Shown: positions 1 through 10,300 of the stretch, piece by piece | Position numbering within the stretch: position 1 is the stretch's first letter | Layout: each line of letters opens with the position of its first letter | NCBI GenBank assembly: GCA_965219125.1 | Contig: CBDCMO010000002.1 | Span: 434,001 to 498,000, forward strand | DNA from: JBBSOK01 sp965219125 | GTDB taxonomy: Bacteria > Bacteroidota > Bacteroidia > Flavobacteriales > Flavobacteriaceae | Direction: 5' to 3' | Length of the DNA: 64,000 bases | Made by a program: the position numbers and the translations under genes | Notes under the pieces: model-generated | What the model was told of the DNA's origin: nothing | The model's input: the letters and a program-made list of their open reading frames with translations, nothing else | The model's database searches: none

Positions 1-152
1 AGGGAAACATAACAAGCGAACAATTAGGTAATATAGAATTAAAACAAGACTGCGCTTTTGTTGCTGTTCCGAGACATTTGGCCAATAAATTGGTAACAGA
101 TCTTAATAATAGTAGACTTAAAAAGAAAAAAGTTAGAATCTATATTCTTTAA
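1..152 (+). CDS. DEAD-box RNA helicase, C-terminal fragment (DbpA-type RNA-binding domain)
   Basis: Only the last 49 residues lie in the window, in the frame that opens at base 3. They end with AVPRHLANKLV, then LNNSRLKKKKVRIYIL and a stop. This matches the small RRM-like RNA-binding domain found at the C-terminus of DbpA/CsdA-type DEAD-box RNA helicases, where a VAVP(R) motif and a basic LKKKKVRV-like tail are typical. The full protein would unwind RNA, for example in ribosome assembly or cold adaptation. The helicase core lies upstream of the window, so the exact subfamily cannot be stated. It converges on the tspO-like gene with only 9 bp between stop codons. Confidence 0.75.
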   Translation, partial: GNITSEQLGNIELKQDCAFVAVPRHLANKLVTDLNNSRLKKKKVRIYIL

Positions 153-161
153 AAAATATAA

Positions 162-620
162 CTAATTTTTTGCAAGAATAAATGCATTTAAAGAAGTTGC
201 GATTACCAACCAAATAAAATATGGAGCTAGCAATATAGATTTAAACTGCATTTCAGGCCAAAAAAGCCAAATATAAAATCCAATTAAACATGTAAGTGCC
301 GAAATTATAAAAAGTCCGGGTTTTAGTTGATGGTAATAAAAGAAAACAGGATTCCAAGATAGATTCAAAATGTAATGCAAAATAAGAACACCAATAAGTA
401 ATTTCTTATTATCGAAAACAGGCCATAAAAAGGATAAATAAATACTGAAACAAATCATTATAATTGTCCACGAAACACCAAAAACCCATCCTGGTGGCGT
501 CCACGGTGCTTTTGTAAGATTTCCATACCAATCCGATCTTGGTCCTTTGCCAGCCAACAGACTACCGGCGCCAATGGTGGCAAAATTTAAAACTAAGAAA
601 AGTATAAGTCTATAAATCAT
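162..620 (-). CDS. tspO: TspO/MBR family tryptophan-rich sensory protein
   Basis: 152 residues, the usual length for bacterial TspO. Five hydrophobic segments fill the protein. The signature WTPPGWVFG (residues 40-48) follows the first helix, and further Trp/Pro-rich segments such as LSWNPVFFY occur later. TspO proteins are integral membrane proteins that bind or degrade porphyrins and respond to light, oxygen or stress; that role is known for the family and not shown here. It stands alone on the minus strand, with the MFS gene upstream in the same direction after about 125 bp of AT-rich DNA, so an operon is possible but weakly supported. Confidence 0.85.
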   Translation of the reverse strand: MIYRLILFLVLNFATIGAGSLLAGKGPRSDWYGNLTKAPWTPPGWVFGVSWTIIMICFSIYLSFLWPVFDNKKLLIGVLILHYILNLSWNPVFFYYHQLKPGLFIISALTCLIGFYIWLFWPEMQFKSILLAPYFIWLVIATSLNAFILAKN

Positions 621-745
621 TTTTTTGGTTTTAAAGATTGCAATGTTCTTTTAAAACTTGCTTCAAATTTAAAAAATGTGAAATGAATTTTATTGTAATT
701 ATTTCTATTTTGAAAATACAGCAATATAAAATTATGAATTTACAT

Positions 746-2017
746 TCAAGCTTGAATCAATACTTCTTCGCGTATTTGATCTAAAAGCACTTTTTCCTCT
801 TTTTTCAATTTCTCTTTTTTCACATAACGGCCGTAGAAAATTGCAATTAGTAAGGCGATAATTCCCTGACAAAATACTGTATTCTTTGCTCCAATATATT
901 GTGAAAGAACACTTACCAATAAGCTGCCAATTGGTAACATAGAAGTTAAGACCATTAGATAAATACTAATAACCCGCCCGTGAAAATGATTGGGAACGTT
1001 AATTTGAATTATGGTATTGCTTAATGTTCGAACGGGCATCATCCCAAAAGCACCAATAGCAACGAACACTAAAGCAAGTGGATAGAGGGAGGTTTGTGAA
1101 AATAACATAAGGCCAATGGCAAATACAATAGTATTAACAGCTAATATCTTGTTTAAATCTGTGCCTTGTTTTAGAGATGCCAAAAACAAAGCACTTATAA
1201 AGGCGCCTAAACCAATAACTCCATCAATAACACCCAATGTGGTGGCAGAACCATTAAAAATATCTTTCGCAAAAACGGGTGTTAATGTTGTAAATGGCAA
1301 AACCAACAAACTCATAGTCCCTACAAAAATAATGACGGTACGAATGGACGGAGTTGACTTTATATAATCGAATGCTTCGGTAAACTCTCGTTTTAGGTTT
1401 TTTTCTATTATTGCTCTTTTTGCTGGTTTTGGTAATTTGATCAATAACAACGAAATTATTACGGGAATAAAGCTTATAGCATTGGATGCAAAACAAATTT
1501 CATCACCAAACATTTCCAAAACAAAACCAGCAATTGCTGGTCCAATTAATTTGGATAAATTAACCATAGATGAATTTAATGCCAAGGCATTTGGCAAATT
1601 GTTTTTGTCGGTTATCAATTCCCTTATAAGTGATTGCCGTGCGGGCATATCAAAACCGTTTATAAAGCCCAAAACCGCACTTAAACCAATAATTATCCAA
1701 ACTGAGTTTTCTTTATACAATACAATTGCAAGTGTAAGTAAAGTAGCTTGTAATAAGGAAAGGAATTGTGTTGTTAGTAGTATTTTATACCTGTTATATC
1801 TATCGGCAATAATCCCACCGTATAACGAAATTAGTGCAGTAGGAAATAACGTTGCAAACACTGATACACCAAGCATAAATTTAGATTGTGTAAGCGAATA
1901 TATTATCCAGCTTACGGCGGTTTTCTGCATCCAAGTACCCAATAAAGAAATTGATTGACCAAAAAAGAACAATCGGAAATTTTTATTTTTAAAAGAACTT
2001 AAAGTGGTAATATTCAT
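746..2017 (-). CDS. MFS transporter (EntS/MFS_3-type exporter)
   Basis: 423 residues with about 12 hydrophobic segments. The N-terminal NFRLFFFGQSISLLGTWMQ and the loop GGIIADRYNRYKILL (motif A-like, around residue 70) are characteristic of the MFS_3 / EntS-like subfamily. These proteins are proton-coupled inner-membrane exporters, usually of siderophores, drugs or lipophilic compounds; the substrate cannot be read from sequence. The C-terminus is Lys/Glu-rich and cytosolic. The gene is transcribed away from the curlin-repeat gene, with a 583-bp divergent intergenic region between them. No regulator is adjacent. Confidence 0.85.
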   Translation of the reverse strand: MNITTLSSFKNKNFRLFFFGQSISLLGTWMQKTAVSWIIYSLTQSKFMLGVSVFATLFPTALISLYGGIIADRYNRYKILLTTQFLSLLQATLLTLAIVLYKENSVWIIIGLSAVLGFINGFDMPARQSLIRELITDKNNLPNALALNSSMVNLSKLIGPAIAGFVLEMFGDEICFASNAISFIPVIISLLLIKLPKPAKRAIIEKNLKREFTEAFDYIKSTPSIRTVIIFVGTMSLLVLPFTTLTPVFAKDIFNGSATTLGVIDGVIGLGAFISALFLASLKQGTDLNKILAVNTIVFAIGLMLFSQTSLYPLALVFVAIGAFGMMPVRTLSNTIIQINVPNHFHGRVISIYLMVLTSMLPIGSLLVSVLSQYIGAKNTVFCQGIIALLIAIFYGRYVKKEKLKKEEKVLLDQIREEVLIQA

Positions 2018-2600
2018 TTTATAAATTACTGATTACTATCAGGTTATTTGATTTATTGAAATAAGAAAATATGAAAAAAACGAATATCAATAAACCGCTC
2101 GGCTATTAAGTTATGAATTTCATTAGGCATCTTATTCCTTTATTTGAATGATAAATAATTTAATTCTAATTAATTTTTCTCATTTCTAATCTTGTAAAAT
2201 TAGGACATTTATTCCATTTACTACTTTATTTCAATTATACAAAGGCTTCCAATTTCTTGAAAATTAACTCGACTTCTGAGTTTATTTTAGACATTAGTAT
2301 GATATAATTATGTGAGTCAAAGTAAAATAATTTTTACCAGTAATGATCTTCCAAACATTCATACATATTATTTTTTTTTACGGCAATTAATACTTGTTTT
2401 TAAAATATAATAGCATAGCTGCCTGAGGATAAATGAGTTATTTTTTATTTCAAAAAACACAAAACCAATATTTAAAATTTTACGTAAGTACCCAAGTATG
2501 ATCGATTTTTTGATAGATAGGACTGTGGGGTTCCTTCTAATTTCTACTTAAGACCGGAATATATTCAAATTTTATTAATACTTAAACATTCTATTACATT
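2018..2600. other. AT-rich divergent intergenic region
   Basis: 583 bp between the divergently oriented MFS and curlin-repeat genes. I see no ORF, RNA fold or repeat I can support. It must hold the promoters of both genes, but I could not pick a convincing Bacteroidota -33/-7 pair. Confidence 0.5.
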
Positions 2601-5600
2601 ATGAGAAAAGTTCTTTTATGTGCTTCGGCACTATTCTGTGGAGCAATTACGTTCGCACAACAAAACACTAGTGATGTTGCTCAGCAAGGTAACAACAATG
2701 GTGCTTCGGTTACTCAAACCGGAACACAAAATGATGCAAATTTGAACCAAGGAATTCTTGGTAATTCATCTGCAAATTCAAACGACAATAATACTGTTAT
2801 TGTTCAATCTGGTGCTAATAATCTTGCCAATGCCAACACTGTTGGTGATAGCAATACTATTAGCCAAAACCAAGATGGCGACAATAATGAAGCCAACGCA
2901 AAACAGGGCGATTCGAGAGAGCTTTTCCCTGGTTTTTTTCAGACTACAAAAAGTAATACCAACACAATTAACCAAAATCAAGTTGGTGATGGTAACTTAG
3001 CGAATGCTACACAAGGTGGTGGTGGCGGTTTTGCTGGTGCAGGCAATCTTAACTTAATTTCCCAAGATCAGGTAGGTGATGATAACATAGCAAACGCGGA
3101 TCAACAAACTGGTGCTTCTAGAAACGTTTTATCACAAACGCAAACAGGAGATGGTAACGACGCTTTCGGAAGACAAGGTTCTGGTGGTGGTTTAGGTGTT
3201 GTAGATAACACGATTAATCAAACACAAACTGGCGATGACAATGATGCAATCGCAAACCAATTAATTACAACTAGTAATTCTACCGCAACCCAAGATCAAT
3301 CAGGCGATAGAAACATGGTAAATGCACGCCAGCAAGGTAATAACAATTCCGCTACGCAAACGCAGACCGGTGATGATAACATCGCAAACAGCAATCAAGA
3401 CGGAACTTTTGCAGGAACAAGTTTTGACAATGTTGTAACACAAACCCAAGATGGAAGTGCAAATGATGCAAATGTTATGCAAAGAGGTGCATCTAACACC
3501 TCTTCTGAAACACAAGTTGGTGTAGTTAATAATTCTGATGTAGTACAGTCAGGTAATGGAAATGGTTCAGCTGTTTCTCAAATGGGAGTAGCAGAGGTAA
3601 GCACTGTAGATCAAGTTGGAAATGGCAACAATTCAGGAGTTTCTCAACAAGGAAGCAACAATAATAGTGATGTAAACCAAAATGGAAACAACAACGCTTC
3701 AACAGTTAACCAAGCAATTTCTGGAACAGGAAATAATGAAGTAAGCGTTTTGAATCAAAATGGCGATGGTAATGGTTCTATGGTTAATCAAAATGGTGTT
3801 GGTAGCAACAGTTTAGTTGATCAAGCTGGAAACCTAAACAGTTCTGATGTTTACCAAAGTGGTGGTTTTAATGGTAGTTCAGTACATCAAAATGGCGATA
3901 TGAACTCAGCTTCCGTTAGTCAAGGAGTTGCGGGCAATGCTGGTGCAGATTCTGATAATAACACTGCAAATATTACCCAAACTGGGAATAGTAACGATGC
4001 GAATGCAAATCAAATAGGCGTTAATAACCGTAGCACCCAAACTCAACTTGGAGATAGCAACACTGCAACTTCAACACAAGGTACTGTTCGTAATACAGTT
4101 TTGGGAGATATTATAAGTAGAGGAAGAGATAATATTGTTACTCAAAATCAAGAAGGTGACAATAATACTGCTACTGCATTACAAGGTGGTGGTGTTGGAT
4201 TGCCAGGAAATTTGGGTGGAAATGATAACTTTATTAGCCAAAATCAAGTTGGTGATGATAACACTGCAACGGGTAACCAATATGCTGGAGCTGTTTCAAA
4301 TGATATTGTTCAAACTCAAGATGGTGATGGTAATACTGCTTTTGCAGAACAAGGAGTTGCCCCAACAGGTGGCTTGGCTGTAAACAACAATCTTGCAACA
4401 CAAGACCAAAATGGCGATTTAAACACAGCCAATTCTTCACAAGGTGGAACTAATAACAATGTTTTGCAAACCCAAAATGGCGATTCTAACACAGCTATGA
4501 ACGGACAACGTGGAAACAATAACATTGTAACTCAAGATCAATTAGGAAACGGAAACATTGCTAGTGCAGACCAACGTAATAGCGGCTTTACAAATTCTAG
4601 TTTTGACAACGAAGCTTTACAAATGCAGGAAGGTGATTTGAACAATGCTAGTGTTTTGCAAAAAGGAAATACAAATGATGCAAACCAAACCCAAACAGGT
4701 GATGGCAACATAGCAGCAATTGACCAAAAAGCAAACGGTTCATTTGGAACAAGCACTATGAATGATGCCACTCAAACCCAAGATGGTAATCTAAATCAAG
4801 CTTCAGCAACTCAATCTGGATCATTCAACATGTCAGTTGAAAATCAAGATGGAAACGGAAACACGTCAGCAGTTTCTCAAACTGGTGATACAAACGATTC
4901 AGATTTAGGCCAATTAGGTAATAGTAATACTTCTACTGTTGCACAAACAGGAACTTCAAATAATTCTGAGGTTTCACAAATGGGTGATACCAACAGAAAT
5001 GAAGTTACTCAAAATGGAACAACAAATGAGTCAATGGTTGCTCAAATGGGTGATTTAAATATTTCTAGAGTAGAGCAATTGGATGGTAGCAACCATAAAG
5101 TTAATGTTAATCAAGTTGGCGATAGAAATGCAAGTTATGTTAGACAAAGAAATGTTTCTAACACAACTAATATCGATCAAATTGGAGATCGTAACTTTAG
5201 TAATGTAATTCAAACTTCAGGTGGCAATAACTTGGTGAATATATTGCAAGAGCAAGATCGTAACCAAAATATGACGCAACAAAGCGGTAATAATAACGTA
5301 GCCAATGTTCATCAAGATGGTATTTTTAACAAGAACACGCTATCACAATTCAACAACCGTAATACTGGAACTGTTTTGCAACAAGGTGATAACAATATAA
5401 ATTCACTCGCTCAAATAGGGAATGACAACGTTCTTACCAGCACTCAATTAGGTGATGGCAACAGCGACACGCAACGTCAACAGGGCAATACAAACTTGAG
5501 TGATGTTATGCAGAATGGAATGAATAACACAAATAATGTTTTACAAACTGGAACTAGCCAAACAAGTATGGTTAACCAAGTAGGAAATGGTAACAACTCT

Positions 5601-5621
5601 ATGGTATCACAGGGTAACTAA
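2601..5621 (+). CDS. Very long curlin-repeat (CsgA/CsgB-like) secreted protein
   Basis: 1006 residues. A signal peptide (MRKVLLCASALFCGAITFA, cleavage before QQ) is followed by dozens of about 18-22-residue units of the form Q-x-G-x-x-N-x-A/S-x-x-x-Q, the curlin repeat that stacks as a beta-solenoid in CsgA amyloid. Composition is extreme: Asn, Gln, Gly, Ser, Thr and Asp dominate. Typical CsgA is about 150 residues, so this is several times longer. The first part (roughly residues 75-420) and the second (roughly 505-800) keep the same order of irregular units, including a Gly-rich insert after an LQGGG or TQGGG step, which indicates an internal duplication. No csgE, csgF or csgG homologue is adjacent. 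Likely role: extracellular amyloid-like matrix or adhesin. The start has an ATG directly before the signal peptide. Confidence 0.85.
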   Translation: MRKVLLCASALFCGAITFAQQNTSDVAQQGNNNGASVTQTGTQNDANLNQGILGNSSANSNDNNTVIVQSGANNLANANTVGDSNTISQNQDGDNNEANAKQGDSRELFPGFFQTTKSNTNTINQNQVGDGNLANATQGGGGGFAGAGNLNLISQDQVGDDNIANADQQTGASRNVLSQTQTGDGNDAFGRQGSGGGLGVVDNTINQTQTGDDNDAIANQLITTSNSTATQDQSGDRNMVNARQQGNNNSATQTQTGDDNIANSNQDGTFAGTSFDNVVTQTQDGSANDANVMQRGASNTSSETQVGVVNNSDVVQSGNGNGSAVSQMGVAEVSTVDQVGNGNNSGVSQQGSNNNSDVNQNGNNNASTVNQAISGTGNNEVSVLNQNGDGNGSMVNQNGVGSNSLVDQAGNLNSSDVYQSGGFNGSSVHQNGDMNSASVSQGVAGNAGADSDNNTANITQTGNSNDANANQIGVNNRSTQTQLGDSNTATSTQGTVRNTVLGDIISRGRDNIVTQNQEGDNNTATALQGGGVGLPGNLGGNDNFISQNQVGDDNTATGNQYAGAVSNDIVQTQDGDGNTAFAEQGVAPTGGLAVNNNLATQDQNGDLNTANSSQGGTNNNVLQTQNGDSNTAMNGQRGNNNIVTQDQLGNGNIASADQRNSGFTNSSFDNEALQMQEGDLNNASVLQKGNTNDANQTQTGDGNIAAIDQKANGSFGTSTMNDATQTQDGNLNQASATQSGSFNMSVENQDGNGNTSAVSQTGDTNDSDLGQLGNSNTSTVAQTGTSNNSEVSQMGDTNRNEVTQNGTTNESMVAQMGDLNISRVEQLDGSNHKVNVNQVGDRNASYVRQRNVSNTTNIDQIGDRNFSNVIQTSGGNNLVNILQEQDRNQNMTQQSGNNNVANVHQDGIFNKNTLSQFNNRNTGTVLQQGDNNINSLAQIGNDNVLTSTQLGDGNSDTQRQQGNTNLSDVMQNGMNNTNNVLQTGTSQTSMVNQVGNGNNSMVSQGN

Positions 5622-5643
5622 TTTTAAACATTTATTTTAAATT

Positions 5644-5672
5644 AAAGAGGGCGGAAACGTCCTCTTTTTTTT
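5644..5672 (+). terminator. Rho-independent terminator after the curlin-repeat gene
   Basis: The arms AAAGAGG (5644-5650) and CCTCTTT (5661-5667) flank a short GC-containing loop and are followed by a T run. It lies 22 bp after the stop of the curlin-repeat gene. Confidence 0.8.
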
Positions 5673-5717
5673 ATATAAATTTTGAAGATACACGGCGCGA
5701 TAAACATCTAGGAAACT

Positions 5718-6359
5718 TTACTCAAACCCATACCGTTGCTCTGCGTTGGAAGATGCATTCAATAATCCGTTAAATATTTTTATACTATTAAAGTCGCTCG
5801 TGATAGCATCACCAACGGCAATTCCTGAAATTCCGGTTGCCAATATTGATTTTGCATCTTCAATAGTAATGGATCCAAAACCAATGATGGGTGTGCCTGT
5901 TTTTAAAATGTCTGTAATTGCTGTGTAGCCGTTTAAGCCTAAGGATGGTAAAGCTTGTTCTACATAGTCAGAATGTTTAAAAGGGCCGAGACCAATATAA
6001 TTAACTTGTTTGTCCAGCAACGCTTCACAATCTTGCATGGTATTTGCCAAACCGCCAATTAGTTGCCAAGAATATAACTGTTTGCTAATGGAAGTAGGGA
6101 AGGCGCCAATTTTGTCTAAATAAACACCATCTGCCTTTATCTCTTTCGCTATTTTGTAATTATCGGTAACAATCAATCTAGTTTGAAAATGACTGGTGAT
6201 ATCCCGAACTTCTGCAGCCAATTTTAAAAATTTCTTTTCTGAAGTAACTTTGCAATGCAATTGTACCAACTCAATACCGGCAGTACAGGCTTTCTGAATA
6301 TTCTCCAATTGCTCGGTAGCCGAATTTCCTTGAGATATGTAATGTAGTTTTGGAATCAT
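5718..6359 (-). CDS. ThiE/TenI-like TIM-barrel protein (thiamine phosphate synthase family)
   Basis: 213 residues with the ThiE fold signature: GIELVQLHCK near residue 30 (ThiE usually has VQLRxK), LIVTDNYKIAKEIKADGVYL near residue 82 (usual LIINDxxxLAxxxxADGVHLGQ) and YIGLGPFKHSD near residue 140 (usual YxGxGPxFxTxTK). The conserved SxH of true ThiE appears as GGLANTM, and the K-rich pyrophosphate-binding loop is poorly kept. The family joins HMP-PP and HET-P into thiamine phosphate, but TenI-type paralogues isomerise thiazole phosphate or have lost activity. No thi genes are adjacent. I call the fold with confidence and the activity with doubt. Confidence 0.7.
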   Translation of the reverse strand: MIPKLHYISQGNSATEQLENIQKACTAGIELVQLHCKVTSEKKFLKLAAEVRDITSHFQTRLIVTDNYKIAKEIKADGVYLDKIGAFPTSISKQLYSWQLIGGLANTMQDCEALLDKQVNYIGLGPFKHSDYVEQALPSLGLNGYTAITDILKTGTPIIGFGSITIEDAKSILATGISGIAVGDAITSDFNSIKIFNGLLNASSNAEQRYGFE

Positions 6360-6483
6360 CGCAATGCTAATTTGTTTTTAAAATTTATACTAATTGAAAA
6401 ATAGAACTATTTGAGAAAATTTAAAACAACATTTCAAATTTGATAATTTCGTCATTAAAATATACGCGCAACTATCTCCCATT

Positions 6484-7095
6484 TCACATTTGTATTACTT
6501 TCGAATACGCCATGAAATAGTTTTTGAACCTTTCCAACATTGGATGCATTGTTTCTGAAAATAATACAAATTGACAATTGGTCACACTTCGCGTAATGGA
6601 CATAATGGCCTCATAAGAAGATTTTTGAACTAAAAATTCGGCATCATCTATACTAAAAATCTTAATAGCCGAAATACTAACGCCATTCATCAAAAACAAT
6701 TTATTCAAAGATTTTGGGGTTGAAATAAGTATATCGGTTCCCATAAATATTTCAGATTTTTGAACGTCTAAATGAAGCTTTTCATAACCAACATAAACCC
6801 GAAGCGAATTATGCTTGGTATATAAAAGAAATTTCTCGTAAAGTTCCATTGCCCTTTCCTTGTTTTCAACAAGAACAATTGCCCGTGGCGCATTTCCCAC
6901 TTCTTCACAATTAAGCTTTTGCAGAGTTGTAATAATAAGCGTAGTCGTTTTTCCGCTGCCTTTTGGTGCCACACAATAAACGTTTGCACCACTTTTTATT
7001 ACAGGAATGCTCTTGGCCTGAAAAGGAGTTGGAGTAACTATTTCAAATTTTTCTAAACTATTTTGAATATCGTGATGTAACTTTTTAAAAGGCAT
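6484..7095 (-). CDS. Single-domain DEAD-box helicase-like protein
   Basis: 203 residues containing only the first RecA-like domain of a DEAD-box helicase. Visible motifs: a Q-motif region TPTPFQAKSIP (about 21-31), Walker A APKGSGKTT (about 43-51), a TPKS segment in place of the usual TPGR (motif Ib), SIDDAEFL in place of the DEAD motif, and FSETM in place of SAT. The second RecA domain, with motifs IV-VI, is absent and the stop is clean. Without domain 2 it cannot be a normal ATP-dependent RNA helicase, so it may be a regulatory or RNA-binding partner. It lies about 120 bp upstream of the ThiE-like gene, with no other gene contact. Confidence 0.75.
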   Translation of the reverse strand: MPFKKLHHDIQNSLEKFEIVTPTPFQAKSIPVIKSGANVYCVAPKGSGKTTTLIITTLQKLNCEEVGNAPRAIVLVENKERAMELYEKFLLYTKHNSLRVYVGYEKLHLDVQKSEIFMGTDILISTPKSLNKLFLMNGVSISAIKIFSIDDAEFLVQKSSYEAIMSITRSVTNCQFVLFSETMHPMLERFKNYFMAYSKVIQM

Positions 7096-7369
7096 AGAAA
7101 TATATAACTGTGTAAAATTGATTTTTACAAAGATACTATCTGATAACTGGTAAAGCCTTAATTGATTTTCAATTATATTGAAATTTATATATCGTTTTGA
7201 AAATAAACAGATTAGAAGTTTTATAATTCATATTATTATTTTTTATACTTTTATTACTTCATTCTTCCCCAAAAAAGTTACATAAGCCAAAACTACATTT
7301 CATAAGTGTAGGAATCTTGTTATCATTTCCCCAAAATAACGTTACAGGTACTCATAAACAACCAATATT

Positions 7370-10300
7370 ATGACCAAAAAAGCCAAAATTCACGGTAAAA
7401 AAGTTCTGGACATCACCGCGCAAGCTGAACTTCCTTCACATTTAATTTCAAAATTTAAGGTAAAAACCCAAGTAGAAGTTTCAACAACAAGAGCCGATAG
7501 CGAGGAAATTGAAATAAATTTTGATGAAAATGATTTAGTCGCCCTAAAGTTTACCGATAATACCGAATGGATAGGCCATCCAGAAGATATTCAAGAAATT
7601 TACGATGAAAAAACATTGGAAAAACGCTCTTTTAGTGAAGAAGACTATGTTTTTGAGGTACAAATAGTTTCGGCTGAAAATGAAAGGGGCATTATAAAAA
7701 GGGCGGTTTTAAAAATGCTGAGTGTATTTAGTCCTCTTGAAGAAATTTCAGAAACAGTAGTTCTTAATTTAGGAATTCGTTACGACCAAAAAGTACAACC
7801 AAAACCAGATTTATATTCTTTAGATAAAGATTTCAGAAAATTGCCATTTACAAACGGACCAGATTCCGCCACGTACTTACTCTTTTTACACGGTACTTTA
7901 AGCAATGTAACAGATGCATTTACGGGACTTACTGAAAATGGAAGTTGGAGCGAATTGATATCGAAATACGGTAATAATATTCTCGCATTGGAGCATTATA
8001 CGCTTTCTGTAAGCCCATTACAAAATGCGTTAGATTTTCTAAACAAATGTCCCAATAATTGTTATTTAGATATAATAAGCCATTCCCGTGGTGGTCTTAT
8101 TGCTGATATTTTGGCAAAATGTGACTATAATAATAGAGAACAACAATTAGTTGGTTTCAGTAAAAATGAACTTACCATTGTTGAAAAAGATGATTCTGGT
8201 GCATTCAAAATAATGAACGAGATCAATGAAATTCTTAAAACCAAACGTATTTATATTGGTAAAATAGTACGAGTAGCCTGTCCTTCAAGTGGTACAACCA
8301 TTTTATCTAAACGGATAGATCACTTTTTCAATTTAGTGCTGAACGCAGTTTCGTTGGCATTTGGCATTCGAAATCCAATGTACGATATTGTCAAATCCTT
8401 TTTAATGGAATTGATAAGCCAAAAGGAAAATCCAGCGATTCTGCCCGGTCTTAACAGTATGATGCCTGAATCACTTTTTCAAAAAATGTTGAATTCTGCA
8501 GATACTTCGGTTGCAAGCCAATTGTACAATATTTCTGGAGATGCAGAGGTTGACGGGGTTAGTTTTAATTCGCTAAAAGTAATATTGACAAATCTTTTTT
8601 ACCGAGGCGCCAATGATTACGTGGTAGATACCTATAGAATGTCCCACGGTTTTCTCCGAAAAGATGGGTACTACAATTTTTTATCACAGGACAAACAAAC
8701 CAATCATTTTAATTATTTCAGAAATAAAAATACGGCACTTGCCGTTTTGGATGCCTTAAAAGCAACAAAAGAAGATCCCCCAAAGATTTATACCAAGCAG
8801 CTTTATACTTCTGCAAACCGCGGCGTAATTCTCGATATGCTTTCCATGGAAGGAATTACCTACAAACCGAAAGAGCTAAAACGCGATGCTATAATTTTTA
8901 TTCCCGGAATAATGGGTTCAACATTGGGTGTTGCTGGAGAAGACCAATGGATACAAATGCGTGCTTTAAATAAAGGAGCAATTGTTAGCCACCTTTCGCC
9001 AACAGCAACAAATGTGGAAGCTTCGGGAATTGTAAAGAAATTTTACAGTAAGCTAGGCGATCATCTTTCTACAAAATATGATGTTTATTCGTTGGAATTC
9101 GATTGGCGAAAGTCAGTTACGGATGCCGCAATAATTCTTAAAAATCGCATTGAAGAAATATTGGGTGCCAATGTTGGCAATCTTCACGTTATCGCACATT
9201 CTATGGGTGGTTTGGTTGCCAGACAGTGTATGATAGACCACCCAAATACGTGGGCGAAAATGAAGAGTGACCTCACCAATAAGTATGTTATGTTGGGCAC
9301 ACCTTGGCTAGGTTCATATTTAATTATGGAAGTACTTACAGGTCACAGCAAGCGTGTTAAACAACTTGCAGCCATTGATTTTAAACATGACAGAAAAGAA
9401 TTGCTGGATGTTTTTTGGGAATATCCAGGCGTTTTAGAATTGCTTCCAGTTAACGATGGTAAAAATCGAAATTTTTGGGAAGGCAAGTTTTGGAAAGATA
9501 TTGAAAGTGCCGCAAAAGTTGAAAATATGCCCGATGTTTCAACCCATTCGGCTTCGCTTCAAAAATTTCAAACTTTTCACACAAACGTTTCAAATTTTCT
9601 AAAAACGCTTGACAATACTGATAAAAAAGATTTCTTCAACAATGTGTATTATATCTGCGGAAAAGATGACGAAACGGTGTTCGATTATACCTTCAAAAAT
9701 AGATTTCTTTCAAAGACCAAAAATTTAGTTTATTTGGCAACAAGTGAAGGAGACGGAAGCGTTACTTGGGAAACCGGAATTCCAAAACAATTAAAGGGAA
9801 GCAAAAACTTATATTTCAGCAATACAAGTCACGGCGATTTGGCAAACGACCCAACACTTTTTGAAGGGATTATAGATTTGCTTGAAAATGGAAAAACAAA
9901 TAAACTTGCCACGCAACCACCTGTTAGTAGAGGAGGTGCCAAAATCACTGAGATAAACGAATTCTCTGAACCGCTTATAAATGAAGATGCTGTAGTTAAC
10001 GCCGTTTTTGGTATTAGTACAAATGAGGTAAAGGAAAATACATCACAACACGTCAGGGTACAAGTAGTAAATGCAGATTTAAAAGATTCAAAATATCCTG
10101 TTTTGGTCGGCCATTTTTATATGGATTTAATTCTGAGTGCCGAAAAATCGCTGGACAAGTATTTGGACAATCGTCTGTCAGATAGATTAGATATTGGCTA
10201 TTATCCCGGCAGTATTGGGGAAAGTGAAGTATTCTTCAATTTAAAAACAAACCCTAAAGGCGCAATTGTTTGTGGTTTAGGCTCTACAGATGAGCTTACC

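Noticed and set aside
2601..5621. Short repeated DNA words across the curlin-repeat gene look like an array of repeats and give open frames on both strands.
   Set aside because: The repeats are codons of the Q-x-G-x-x-N unit of one long protein with a signal peptide; there are no constant-length repeats and spacers as in CRISPR, and the other frames are shadows.
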